Positions 1 to 9,297 of a stretch of 64,000 bases of DNA are shown here, piece after piece (positions within the stretch are counted from its first letter, which is position 1; each line of letters begins with the position of its first letter). Origin of the DNA: Alphaproteobacteria bacterium (lineage in GTDB: Bacteria; Pseudomonadota; Alphaproteobacteria; Paracaedibacterales; VGCI01); assembly GCA_016869075.1 (NCBI GenBank), contig VGEY01000006.1, positions 1 to 64,000 on the forward strand, read 5' to 3'. A model generated the notes under the pieces. That model was not told where the DNA came from. It did not search any database and saw only the letters and a list, made by a program, of their open reading frames with translations. The position numbers were made by a program, and so were the translations under genes.

Positions 1-181
1 CAAATGGGGATACATTTGCTGAAGGACTTGTGGATCATAGATGTCGACGTTTATGATCCTTCATTCTTCATGAGAAGCGAGTGATACGATACAAAATTAA
101 AAATGACATTTTTATCTTCCTTATTAAAAAAACTGAGGACATTAAACAACCTCATTAGGTAAGCTCTTTGACCACCTTCAT

Positions 182-286
182 GTCATCACGAGCGACCGTA
201 GGAAGTGTGGTGATCCATGTATTTAATTAACCGAAGGTATCTATGAATACATGGATTGCTTCGTCGCATACGCTCCTGGCAATGAC
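182..286. repeat. Imperfect inverted repeat in a non-coding region
   Basis: The arm at 182-221 (GTCATCACGAGCG... to ...CCATGTA) is an imperfect reverse complement of the arm at 248-286 (TACATGGATTGC... to ...GGCAATGAC). The spacer is about 26 bases and AT-rich. Dispersed palindromes of this kind, ending in GTCAT and CATGGATTGC, resemble intergenic repeat units seen in AT-rich intracellular alphaproteobacteria. The rest of 1-542 shows no open frame with coding character; I see no gene in it. Confidence 0.6.
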
Positions 287-435
287 AAAAAGAGAGGGCC
301 TCGCAACGAGGAGCCTGTTCTAAGTGTCCAAATGTTTACCTAAGTATTTTTAAAGACGCGCTAGCAGGAAGAGTATTAATAGATGCCTATTTTAAATGTC
401 AAATTATTAAATTGCCCATGAGAAAATAAAATTAG

Positions 436-502
436 TACATGGATTGCCGCGCTCCATACGGTCACTCGCAATTACAAAGAGAGAAGGGGAGTCGCAAAGA
501 CA
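436..502 (+). repeat. Second direct copy of the intergenic repeat unit
   Basis: This stretch repeats the right arm of the inverted repeat at 248-311: TACATGGATTGC, then a variable middle with CATACG, then GCAAT-AC, AAA-AGAGAG and a GTCGCAA/CTCGCAA tail. The similarity runs past the palindrome arm into the flank, so the duplicated unit is about 65 bases. It lies just downstream of the stop codon of the minus-strand methyltransferase. Confidence 0.55.
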
Positions 503-542
503 TTTTATCATCTTTGCAAACTAAGTGAGGCAAATTATACGA

Positions 543-1289
543 TTACTCTTTTATAGCAATGGCTCCCAAATGTTCTCGACCATCGAGTTTCATATCTTCT
601 GGATGTTTGTCTTCTGCAGGAACATATGCCATTTCTAAAATATTGAAATGAGCATTTCTCATAAGGCTCTCCAAGGTTTCTGTGTCTATGAGATTGATAA
701 ATTGAGGAAGATGAGGGGTGCGTTGTTCGGGGACATAATCAGGAATATTGTCTATAAAGCCTGGCCACTCACTTCCTTCTCGTTTGTTCTTCTCATAAAT
801 ATGTAAAAATCTCCTATAAGTTCCCATGTAAGGTGTTCCCCCGAGATAAAAGAACTTTCCGCCTGGTTTTAGCCACTTATAAATCAAAGAGAACGAATAG
901 CTTAACAAGTGAGGATCAATGAAATTAAGAACACGGGATGCCAAAATTGCACTGAAATACCCAGCAGGGAAATCAAGATCAAAGGGCATTTTGCCTACAT
1001 TGATTTCAAGCTGCTTTTGCAAGGTGGGCGGAACTTTTTCTTTTAAAATATTAAGGTGTCGCTCATCCATGTCATTGGCAATCACATAGGCTCCTTTTTT
1101 AAGGGCCGGGATCGTGGCAATTCCGTAAGCTGCCCCAATGTCAAGAACAGGACCTAAAGTTTGTGCAGAAAAATCTATAAATGATTGGATATATTTCTCG
1201 GGCTTTGCGAGCATGTACCCCATACTATTGAGGGTCACAATAAAGTTATCTATAACTTTAGGCTGCCTTGGAATTTTTTCTTTTCTCAT
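543..1289 (-). CDS. Class I SAM-dependent methyltransferase
   Basis: This 248-residue protein has a Rossmann-type SAM-binding motif I (VLDIGAAYGIAT, about residues 49-60), an acidic residue at the end of beta 2 (ANDMDERHL) and a later strand IDPHLL...LKPGGKFFYLGG typical of class I methyltransferases. No substrate-specific domain is recognisable, so the target could be a small molecule, lipid or protein. The start overlaps the 3' end of the upstream LysR gene by 32 bases, which implies co-transcription and possibly translational coupling. There is no signal peptide, so it should be cytoplasmic. The family assignment is firm; the exact reaction is unknown. Confidence 0.75.
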   Translation of the reverse strand: MRKEKIPRQPKVIDNFIVTLNSMGYMLAKPEKYIQSFIDFSAQTLGPVLDIGAAYGIATIPALKKGAYVIANDMDERHLNILKEKVPPTLQKQLEINVGKMPFDLDFPAGYFSAILASRVLNFIDPHLLSYSFSLIYKWLKPGGKFFYLGGTPYMGTYRRFLHIYEKNKREGSEWPGFIDNIPDYVPEQRTPHLPQFINLIDTETLESLMRNAHFNILEMAYVPAEDKHPEDMKLDGREHLGAIAIKE

Positions 1290-2238
1290 ATTTCTTGGTT
1301 AATCCTCGTGTGCTTTTTCCAAATGTCTTTTCAAAGATAGGAAGAATATATTCTTCAAAAGCACGTATTTTTTTAGAATTTTGATGGGCTTTAGAATAAA
1401 TTAAGTAGGTCTCAGCAGTGGGGCCTATAAGATCAGGCAACACTTGAACAAGGTCTAATTCAGAAAGGCCGGGATGTTCTGCGGAAATTGCCACAATTCC
1501 TAGACCTGCCTCAGCCAGAAACAAACGACTTTGGGGCGTATTTGATTGTATAAAAGGAATGCGAACTTCACCCTCTGATTTTCCAAGAGTTAAATGCCAG
1601 TTCATCGCTTGAAAGCTTTCAGCTTCTTTATGATCTCCAAAGCTAATTAAGCGATGTTTATCCAGATCTGCAGGTTTCAAGGGTATTCCAAATTCCTTTA
1701 AATATTTAGGGCTTGCATAAAGTTGGACATGATTTGTCAATAAGGGACGCTGAATTAAATCGTCACGTTCTCCGTATTTAGGACGGACAGCAATATCTGC
1801 TTCTCTTAAGTCCATAGTGGGTATTGAATCTGTGCAAATGAAAGATAAATTTATTTTGGGATAATTTTTTGCAAACGAAGGAATGTGGGGTAAGAGGAAG
1901 AAATGCAAGAGTCCACCTGAGATAACAATTCTTAATGAGCCCTCTGGTTCATGTCTTTCAGCTTCAATTTCATTGATGGCTTGTTCAATATCAGCGAAAA
2001 TATTTTTAGCAGATTTGAAAAGAATATCACCCTCTTTGGTTAGTGCAATTCCGTTTCGATGACGGATAAAAACAGGGAAACCAAGTTCGTTCTCTAGATT
2101 TTGAATGGTTCGACTTAAGGTAGATTGGGCAAGGTTGAGATAAGAACTTGCTTGAGTAAAACCCCCAGCTTGCGCAATAAAATAAAAAGTTCTCAGTTTG
2201 TCCCAATCAATGCTGTTAGCTACTTTTCCCAAATTCAT
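1258..2238 (-). CDS. LysR-family transcriptional regulator
   Basis: The 326-residue protein begins with a LysR winged helix-turn-helix (residues about 8-70: WDKLRTFYFIAQAGGFTQAS, then LAQSTLSRTIQNLENELG), followed by a type 2 periplasmic-binding-protein-like effector domain (about residues 95-300). Length is normal for the family. An AAGG ribosome binding site lies about 9 bases before the ATG at 2238. The methyltransferase gene overlaps its end on the same strand. LysR proteins usually control a divergent or adjacent gene; here the MFS permease lies upstream on the same strand, so permease and methyltransferase are candidate targets. The effector is not predictable. Confidence 0.9.
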   Translation of the reverse strand: MNLGKVANSIDWDKLRTFYFIAQAGGFTQASSYLNLAQSTLSRTIQNLENELGFPVFIRHRNGIALTKEGDILFKSAKNIFADIEQAINEIEAERHEPEGSLRIVISGGLLHFFLLPHIPSFAKNYPKINLSFICTDSIPTMDLREADIAVRPKYGERDDLIQRPLLTNHVQLYASPKYLKEFGIPLKPADLDKHRLISFGDHKEAESFQAMNWHLTLGKSEGEVRIPFIQSNTPQSRLFLAEAGLGIVAISAEHPGLSELDLVQVLPDLIGPTAETYLIYSKAHQNSKKIRAFEEYILPIFEKTFGKSTRGLTKKYEKRKNSKAA

Positions 2239-2317
2239 AAACTTGTACCTTATTTTTTAATGAGTCTTCTACAACGATGGACTATATATACTTGATTCCT
2301 TATAAAATACGTCAAAA

Positions 2318-3664
2318 TCATGCCCTCATCTTTTTGAGGGGTTGCCGAGATAATTTGGGCGGATCTAATAGCAAACCAAATGAACGGGCTTTTAAATTTT
2401 TAATGGGCAAAGACGCAAAAGATTCTGAAGTTAATAAAGTGGGTGATTTTAATATCGCGAAAAATGCAATCGATGCTCCAAAAAGAACATATAAAATCGC
2501 CACTAAAGGAGTCCCAGTCCAATGTGTTAAAAACGTAAGAATCATGGAAGTTGTTCCCCCAAATAAAGCCATTGCGGTAGAATAGCTTAAGGCAACGCCA
2601 CTATAGCGACAGGTAAGTGGAAAGAGGCTTGCCATATAAACATTCACGGGTGCATGAAAAAGCGATGTTAAAATTACTAGTATTGAAATGCTCAAGAGAA
2701 CGCTGGCGAGGCTCGTTGCAAGACTGAAAGTCAAGAAAACAGGATAAATTGAAATTGTCATACCGACTATAGCTAACATCATCATTCTCTTAACTCCTAT
2801 TTTATCTGTAAATTTTCCGACTATAGGGTTCAAAACAATGTAAAGGATGGTGGCATAGGATACGACCCCTAAGGATTGGGAAAGAGTCCAATGTTTAAAA
2901 GTTTTTAGAAAAATACTCGTGTAGGTGAGGGTCAAGTTATAAGTAATACCAGTAAAAGCCGCAACTCCCATGGTGCAAAACACGGATCTTGGATGATGTT
3001 TCAGTGCTTCAAGAAACGGAATTTGTTTCATTGATTGGGGAGTAATGGGGTTATTTTCCATAATCTTTAATCGAATAAATAAGCCAATAAGAGCCAAAAA
3101 AGATCCAATAATGAAAGCGACACGCCAAGCCCAAGGCGGCATAACAGGTAACACAATCAAAGCAGCAACACTGGAGCCTAATAATGCTCCCAATGCACTT
3201 GAAGAAGTGATAAAAGAGCCTGCAAGCGCACGGTGCTTCTTTTGAACATTTTCGATAGAAAAAATACTGGCGCCATTATATTCACCCCCAACACACAACC
3301 CTTGGAAAAGGCGGAATAAGGTTAAAAGAATAGGAGAAGCAAGCCCAAGAGTTTGATATGTTGGAAGGCATCCAATAAAGAAGGTTGGAATACCCATCAT
3401 CATAATAGAAAGGGTGAGGGCTTGCTTGCGCCCATAAATATCACCTATATATCCAAACAAAATGGCACCTAAAGGCCTCATAAAATATCCCAATGCATAA
3501 ACTCCCAAGCCTGCAATAATAGAAACGATAGGGTCATTGGCGGGGAAGAACAGAGGACTAATGTGAGGAGCTAAAAAGACAAATAAAGTAAAATCATAAT
3601 ATTCTAAAATATTTCCAACGGCTGCTGATCCAACAATTTTAGAAAAGGACATTTTTTTTGTCAT
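2318..3664 (-). CDS. MFS transporter, metabolite:H+ symporter (MHS/ProP-like)
   Basis: This 448-residue integral membrane protein has about 12 hydrophobic segments. The first part shows MHS-subfamily signatures: GNILEYYDFTLFVFLAP in TM1, GYFMRPLGAILFGYIGDIYGRKQAL (the MFS loop 2-3 motif GD--GR) and RLFQGLCVGGEYNGA. MHS members import compatible solutes or organic acids such as proline, betaine, alpha-ketoglutarate or citrate by proton symport at the inner membrane. Which substrate applies cannot be read from the sequence. A GGAG/AGGA site precedes the ATG at 3664. It is encoded upstream of, and on the same strand as, the LysR-methyltransferase pair. Confidence 0.85.
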   Translation of the reverse strand: MTKKMSFSKIVGSAAVGNILEYYDFTLFVFLAPHISPLFFPANDPIVSIIAGLGVYALGYFMRPLGAILFGYIGDIYGRKQALTLSIMMMGIPTFFIGCLPTYQTLGLASPILLTLFRLFQGLCVGGEYNGASIFSIENVQKKHRALAGSFITSSSALGALLGSSVAALIVLPVMPPWAWRVAFIIGSFLALIGLFIRLKIMENNPITPQSMKQIPFLEALKHHPRSVFCTMGVAAFTGITYNLTLTYTSIFLKTFKHWTLSQSLGVVSYATILYIVLNPIVGKFTDKIGVKRMMMLAIVGMTISIYPVFLTFSLATSLASVLLSISILVILTSLFHAPVNVYMASLFPLTCRYSGVALSYSTAMALFGGTTSMILTFLTHWTGTPLVAILYVLFGASIAFFAILKSPTLLTSESFASLPIKNLKARSFGLLLDPPKLSRQPLKKMRA

Positions 3665-3827
3665 CTTTCCTCACTCCTTCTTAAAGTTAGGAGGCTGGAG
3701 TCCTAACCTTCAATAATGAACTTTTTAAATAAAGACGTATGCTTCTTATTACTTTTTAACCATTAAGTGTTGCGCATAATTTTATTTTAGATAACTTTTA
3801 TATATGCACACTCTATACATAGCCCAC

Positions 3828-5111
3828 CTATGGTTGTGATGTCCATAATTTTAATGCTGGATTGACTTCACTATCTAAAAGCAAGTCTGTTAGGGCCCAG
3901 ACAAGGGCATCTAAGCGGTCAGGGGATTTGGTGGTACACCCAGGAACATATTCGCAAAGTTGTGTCTCAAGCAAACTAAAAGGACGTGCATGATAGACTT
4001 TCTTTTGTTCGTACAGAGCAGCAATTGGTTCTGCTCGTATTGATTTCCCGCGGGTGGCTCTTACAGCTTTGTAAGAAACTGTCGGGTCAATGCTGCGCAA
4101 TATCCTTTCAACTAAATCTCCCCCTTTGTTAATTTCGGCAACAATACGATCTGCTTTAAGATGCCAATAGTTCTCTACAACACGTTGTCCCCACTCTGCT
4201 GGACTCCATCGACCACTTAAATCCTCTATGATGTAAGCATGTTTATTGTTATCTATTCCAGCAACCACAATGCCTGTTTCATCACTTTCTTCGTGATGTG
4301 TTATGGCAGGATCGATGGCAATAACAATACGGTTCAATTTGAGATTACCCAAAGCATCGCGGGGAGGATCTTCATAGAGAATAATATCTCTGCGCCATAA
4401 AGCACCCTGACGCTCTGTCAATATTTCAGCATACAATTCTTGAGATCCTAGCCGGGTTCCTTCAAATTGGGTGATGATCTGATCAAAAAAGGCAGGAGCA
4501 AGATTGTTACGATTATCAAAAGTTGTTCCACGAGTGACAACAACATCATCACGGAGAAGGAGCTTTTCAAGAAGTGGGATGGGTCGTGGGGTCGTGGTTA
4601 TAATGCAGCGCGGATCAGATCCAAGACGTAATGCAAGCATTAATTGATTCCACGCATCGTCCGGGTATCGAAATTTAGCTAATTCATCTATCCATACGAC
4701 ATCAAATTGTGGTCCGCGCAAACGTTCAAAATGATCGGCTCCATACAGTGTTGCCTTTGCTCCATTAGGCCAAATGAGCTGGTGGCGGGAACTTTTGAAA
4801 GATGGGCGTTCAAAGGGGGGATGAATTTCAAGAAGACCACTAATACCCTCTACCATGACAGCACGGGCTTCTCCAAGTGTTTTACCCATTAAGCCAATGC
4901 GGTGATATCGATTAGTACGAATCCACCTGCGGAGTGTTTCTGCACCTGTACGTGTCTTTCCAAATCCCCGTCCGGCAAGAATAAGCCATATGCGCCAATC
5001 TCCGTTGGGAGGAATTTGATTTGGGCGTGCTGTAAGATCCCATGAATACTGTTGTGTGTCTGAAGAAGATTGAAGATGCTCTTTTGCTTGAAGTAAGAGG
5101 TGTGATAACAT
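3828..5111 (-). CDS. Terminase large subunit of phage / gene-transfer-agent type, orphan
   Basis: The protein has a terminase ATPase with Walker A LAGRGFGKTRT (about residue 47), Walker B FDVVWIDELAKF (about 137) and a coupling motif IITTTPRP, then an RNase H-like nuclease domain starting AIDPAITHHEESDETGIVVAG. It resembles the terminase of alphaproteobacterial gene transfer agents (RcGTA g2-like) and related DNA-packaging ATPases. I prefer the ATG at 5111 (MLSHLLLQAKEH; 427 residues) because AAAGGAC lies just upstream; an in-frame start at 5219 would add 36 poorly conserved residues. No portal, capsid or tail gene is adjacent, so this is a dispersed GTA gene or a prophage relic with an intact reading frame. 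Confidence 0.85.
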   Translation of the reverse strand: MLSHLLLQAKEHLQSSSDTQQYSWDLTARPNQIPPNGDWRIWLILAGRGFGKTRTGAETLRRWIRTNRYHRIGLMGKTLGEARAVMVEGISGLLEIHPPFERPSFKSSRHQLIWPNGAKATLYGADHFERLRGPQFDVVWIDELAKFRYPDDAWNQLMLALRLGSDPRCIITTTPRPIPLLEKLLLRDDVVVTRGTTFDNRNNLAPAFFDQIITQFEGTRLGSQELYAEILTERQGALWRRDIILYEDPPRDALGNLKLNRIVIAIDPAITHHEESDETGIVVAGIDNNKHAYIIEDLSGRWSPAEWGQRVVENYWHLKADRIVAEINKGGDLVERILRSIDPTVSYKAVRATRGKSIRAEPIAALYEQKKVYHARPFSLLETQLCEYVPGCTTKSPDRLDALVWALTDLLLDSEVNPALKLWTSQP

Positions 5112-5281
5112 ATTGTCCTTTCTTTCAGCTGATTTTTTATATACAAAATGCATAATGAATGATGAGGACATAAATAACGAAATTTTTAGGTTGCCTGGGC
5201 AAGCAAGAGAGTTGCCCATGTCTCCTCTTTCAGTTTAAAAAGAGAAGTTAGAAAGCTTTCAAGGTGAGAGGAAAAAATATA

Positions 5282-7948
5282 ATGCCAAACGCACATCCTC
5301 TTTTAAATTTAGGTGAGCCAAACCTGCCTGCGAATACTCCAGCTCCAAAAGGAATGTCACCTGTCATGACTCAATATTGGGAAGTTAAGCAGCAGTATCC
5401 TGACTGTTTGCTTTTTTTCCGTATGGGAGATTTTTATGAACTCTTTTTTGAAGATGCACTTATTGCTGCAAAGGCTCTTGATATTGTTCTCACAAAGCGG
5501 GGAAAGCAGGAAGGGGAAGAAATACCCATGTGTGGCGTTCCTGTGCATACCTATGAAACCTATTTAGCGCGTCTTATTCAAAAAGGATTTAAAGTTGCGG
5601 TTTGTGAGCAGATGGAGGATCCGCAGGCTGCAAAAAAACGGGGAGCAAAAGGTCCTTTGCATCGAGATGTTGTACGCGTTGTTACGGCTGGAACTTTGAC
5701 AGAAGAAGGACTTCTGGAGGCTCGGCAAAATAATTTTTTACTCGCTCTTTCTCCCCTTATTAAAAATGTCATTGGGGTGAGTGCTATTGATTTATCAACG
5801 GGTGTGTTCTTAATTGAAGAAACAACTGCAGATGGACTTTCCTCCCTTTTAGCGCGCTTCAATCCTGCCGAAATTGTTTTACCAGATCGTCTGTTGGAGG
5901 ACCCTTTCTTTTATGAAACCTTTGGAGCATGGAGAAAAAAGTTAAGTCCATTACCACACGCCCGTTTTGATGAAGAAAATAATCGTCGACGTTTGCAGCA
6001 GGTTTACCAAATTCAAACACTTGATGCTTTCGGGTCTTTTACAGCTCCTGAAATTTGTGCGGCAGGTGCCCTTATTGATTATATTCATATTACTCAAAAG
6101 TCTGCATTAAAAATGATTGAGCGGCCTCGTAAAATGGGTGGGCAAGGTCTTCTTGCGATTGATGCATCCACACGCCGGAGCCTTGAAATGGAAGTTACGT
6201 TGGGGGGAAGGCGTGAAGGAAGTCTTTTAAGTAAAATTGATGAAACCATGACAGCGGCAGGCGGACGGTTGTTAAGCTTAAGGTTGAGCGCACCGTTGAC
6301 AAATCCTGCAGCTATTACTCAGCGGCAAGATATGGTGGCATTCTTTGTTGACTCACCAAATGCACGGGAGCACGTGCGTCACGCTTTGAAGTCTTGTCCA
6401 GATATGGAACGTGCTTTATCGCGCATCCATGTGGGTCGAGCGAGCCCAAGAGACCTGGCTTCCCTTCGAGATGGGTTAACACAAGCATCCGTCATTCAAG
6501 CATTGCTAACAAAGGAATCTTTGCCAGAAGCCCTCAGGCATGAATGTGCGCGCCTTGTCTGTCATGATACTCTCATAGATCTCCTAACGCGGGCATTGGG
6601 TGAAAATTTACCTCCCTATACAAAAGAGGGAGGCTTCATTGCCACTGGTTATCATGAAGAGTTGGATACCATTCGAACGTTGCGGGACAATAGTTTTAGC
6701 TTAACCCAAAAATTACAAGCTGAATACAGTGCAAAGACAGGCATTAGTACTTTAAAAATACGGCATAATAATGTCATTGGGTATCATATTGATATTGGAC
6801 CTTCCCATGCTCTAAAAATGGGGGAAGAGTTTATTCATCGTCAAACATTGGGCTCATCCATTCGTTATACGACAAGCGCCTTATCTGACCTAGAGCGCAA
6901 AATTGAAGCAGCTGCGCACCAGGCTCTTGTGCTTGAACTTCAGCTCTTTACGGAATTGGTTGGGGAAATTCAAAAGTGCGCTGCGGAGATTTTACAATCC
7001 TGTCGAACTTTAGCAAGTATAGATGTTGCTGCAGGTCTTGCTGAGTTAGCAGTGCGCGAAAATTATGTGCGTCCTCTGGTTGATAACAGCTTGATTTTTG
7101 ATGTGAGAAAGGGTCGTCACCCAGTTGTTGAACGCGCATTACGCGACCAAAATGAAACACCATTTGTCGCGAATGGTTGTCGTATGGTGGATCAGACAAA
7201 ATTGATTCTTATGACAGGTCCCAATATGGCAGGAAAGAGTACCTACCTGCGTCAGAACGCTGTTATTATTTTGCTTGCGCAGTTAGGATCTTTTGTTCCA
7301 GCAGCTTTTGCACATATTGGTGTTGTTGATCGTATTTTCAGTCGCGTAGGCGCAGCAGATGACCTGGCTGCAGGGCGCTCAACCTTTATGGTTGAGATGG
7401 TTGAAACAGCAGCTATTTTGCATCAGGCAACTGAGCGTTCATTTGTCATCCTTGATGAAATTGGGCGCGGTACGGCTACTTTTGATGGCCTTTCCATTGC
7501 CTGGGCTGTGGTTGAATCTTTATGTAAGGTCAATAAATGTCGCGCCTTATTTGCTACTCATTATCACGAGCTCACACAACTCTCACAAACATTACCGATG
7601 ATTGTTTGTGCGACCATGAAGATAAAAGAATGGAAGGGGGATGTGGTTTTCCTTCACGAAGTTATTCCAGGGTGTGCAGATAAATCTTATGGCATTCATG
7701 TGGCTGCATTGGCAGGCCTTCCGCCGCAAGCTATTGAGCGCGCAGAGCAGATATTGCACACTTTAGAAAATCAAGGAAAAGAAATGCCTGTCATTCCAGA
7801 AAGGTCATCTTTTCTTTCCGACTCGGACGTATCAAAGGCACCATCTCCATTAGAAGGAATCCTTCATAATCTTAATCTTGATGATCTTTCTCCACGTCAA
7901 GCATGGGAGGAACTTTATAAGCTTAAAGAGATGATAAAAGATAAGTAA
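5282..7948 (+). CDS. mutS: DNA mismatch repair protein MutS
   Basis: MutS recognises mismatches and small loops and starts mismatch repair with MutL. The 888-residue protein has the mismatch-reading motif FFRMGDFYELF near the N terminus, the connector, lever and clamp regions, and the ABC-type ATPase: Walker A TGPNMAGKSTYLRQ, signature STFMVEM, Walker B FVILDEIGRGTATFDG and the ATHYHEL switch. Length is normal. The ATG at 5282 is preferred over an in-frame GTG at 5264 because GAGAGG falls between them. The gene is divergent from the terminase, with about 170 bases between the likely starts. It appears monocistronic here. Confidence 0.97.
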   Translation: MPNAHPLLNLGEPNLPANTPAPKGMSPVMTQYWEVKQQYPDCLLFFRMGDFYELFFEDALIAAKALDIVLTKRGKQEGEEIPMCGVPVHTYETYLARLIQKGFKVAVCEQMEDPQAAKKRGAKGPLHRDVVRVVTAGTLTEEGLLEARQNNFLLALSPLIKNVIGVSAIDLSTGVFLIEETTADGLSSLLARFNPAEIVLPDRLLEDPFFYETFGAWRKKLSPLPHARFDEENNRRRLQQVYQIQTLDAFGSFTAPEICAAGALIDYIHITQKSALKMIERPRKMGGQGLLAIDASTRRSLEMEVTLGGRREGSLLSKIDETMTAAGGRLLSLRLSAPLTNPAAITQRQDMVAFFVDSPNAREHVRHALKSCPDMERALSRIHVGRASPRDLASLRDGLTQASVIQALLTKESLPEALRHECARLVCHDTLIDLLTRALGENLPPYTKEGGFIATGYHEELDTIRTLRDNSFSLTQKLQAEYSAKTGISTLKIRHNNVIGYHIDIGPSHALKMGEEFIHRQTLGSSIRYTTSALSDLERKIEAAAHQALVLELQLFTELVGEIQKCAAEILQSCRTLASIDVAAGLAELAVRENYVRPLVDNSLIFDVRKGRHPVVERALRDQNETPFVANGCRMVDQTKLILMTGPNMAGKSTYLRQNAVIILLAQLGSFVPAAFAHIGVVDRIFSRVGAADDLAAGRSTFMVEMVETAAILHQATERSFVILDEIGRGTATFDGLSIAWAVVESLCKVNKCRALFATHYHELTQLSQTLPMIVCATMKIKEWKGDVVFLHEVIPGCADKSYGIHVAALAGLPPQAIERAEQILHTLENQGKEMPVIPERSSFLSDSDVSKAPSPLEGILHNLNLDDLSPRQAWEELYKLKEMIKDK

Positions 7949-7970
7949 GGAGTCTTTTATAGGTCACTTC

Positions 7971-9197
7971 TTATGCTTGTATTTTTTGCAAGATAGCAGA
8001 ATAGTCAAAAGATCCAGTCGTTTGACGAGTTGCAAGAACAACTTGGGCTTGGCTCAGTACTTTTGCTTCAAACCCACACCTCCCAGCATTTGCGCTTCCA
8101 GCAGTATTCATGTCACGCAGACTATCTGGATGATGTTGTCGATAGGAAGAGACACGAAAGATAGGTAAAATTCCCGCATCTTTTGAAAAAGAAAACCCAG
8201 TTTCATCAAATTTTTGTTCTAACTTTTGATGAACAATCCCATTAAAATATTCTGTTCGAAAACGCATTTGACAAGGTCTACAGACGTCCCACCAAGAATA
8301 AAAGTCAAAGACAATATGAACAACTTCATCCCCCGCTTTCAAAACTTTTTCAGCTTGGGTTACAACAGCTCCAGGGTTTGCTAAGAGCATTTCATAGAAC
8401 ATCTCTTCTGTATGATATAGGCATTCTGGATTCTGTTGTTCAGCGGATGGGAGTTTTTTATCGAGTAATTTTTCTACTTCTCTCCCTGAAAACACGCGTA
8501 CAAAAGGTAGGTCGTATTCTCTTTCCGGATCAGAATTATATGTTTTCCGATACGCATTATATGGCTTGAAAGCCATCCATGGCATGGAGTCACCACCACT
8601 GATAAAAGCCATGGCGCAATCGGAATGTCTTTCCTCATCAAAATTAAGATAATCCCCTCGAATAAAAAGTCTTTGAATTGTCCTTCCGTTATCTCTATTA
8701 ACGACAAAACTGACATGGGGAATTAAAATATTTCGTTTAAAGCTTAAAGGGGCAAAGGAGTTTTGTTGTGCAAAAGCACGTACTGTATTTCCCACAAAAG
8801 CAAGCTCATTATGTATGTCAGCAGGAATTTCAGCAAATCTTTGAGGGTTTTTGCTTCCCGAAAATATATCTAATTTTTTTGTCCATACCAGACGTGCAGA
8901 TTCTTCCCCTTCCACAAAAGGAGATCGGCGCGTTATCGTTCTAAATTGAGCATCGCGTTCTTTTGAACGAAAAGGGACAAATTTTGGGGAAAGGACAGGT
9001 GGAGGCTTTTTTCTTACTTCTGATGAAGTATCTGAGTCATCAGAAGAATCTTCAGACAAGTAGCGGGCAAGACTGCGCTTTATACCGCGTGTAGGCTGAT
9101 CTTCTTGTGCGTGGGAACTATCAGCCGCAATACCATAAAAGCTTGAAAAGCAAGCTACTGATATGGCTAGCATAAGAATTCTATAAAAAGGATTCAT
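7971..9197 (-). CDS. Secreted protein of unknown family with a deaminase-like HxE...CxxC motif
   Basis: The 408-residue protein starts with a Sec signal peptide (hydrophobic residues about 5-24), then an acidic Ser/Asp-rich low-complexity stretch (about 46-60). The C-terminal half contains CLYHTEEMFYEML (H262, E264) and, 42 residues on, FDFYSWWDVCRPCQMRF (C306, C309). A helix with H-x-E, then a strand and a helix starting with C-x-x-C, is the zinc-site layout of the cytidine-deaminase fold found in many bacterial toxins. The fold assignment is inference; the canonical PCxxC proline is missing before the first cysteine. An AGGAGA site lies 8 bases before the ATG. No immunity-like gene is adjacent. 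Export plus a possible deaminase domain would fit an effector acting on a host or competitor. Confidence 0.6.
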   Translation of the reverse strand: MNPFYRILMLAISVACFSSFYGIAADSSHAQEDQPTRGIKRSLARYLSEDSSDDSDTSSEVRKKPPPVLSPKFVPFRSKERDAQFRTITRRSPFVEGEESARLVWTKKLDIFSGSKNPQRFAEIPADIHNELAFVGNTVRAFAQQNSFAPLSFKRNILIPHVSFVVNRDNGRTIQRLFIRGDYLNFDEERHSDCAMAFISGGDSMPWMAFKPYNAYRKTYNSDPEREYDLPFVRVFSGREVEKLLDKKLPSAEQQNPECLYHTEEMFYEMLLANPGAVVTQAEKVLKAGDEVVHIVFDFYSWWDVCRPCQMRFRTEYFNGIVHQKLEQKFDETGFSFSKDAGILPIFRVSSYRQHHPDSLRDMNTAGSANAGRCGFEAKVLSQAQVVLATRQTTGSFDYSAILQKIQA

Positions 9198-9297
9198 TGG
9201 AGCTTTCTCCTGATTGTGTCCTTAAATTATAAGTGTATATCATGTCTTTGAAAAGGGAGTATTTGTGTTTGCTTATCTCTTTGAATACAGAAAGTAA

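Noticed and set aside
2277-2585. A 102-codon plus-strand frame opposite the permease
   Set aside because: It lies antisense to the MFS gene, has no ribosome binding site and no protein-like composition.
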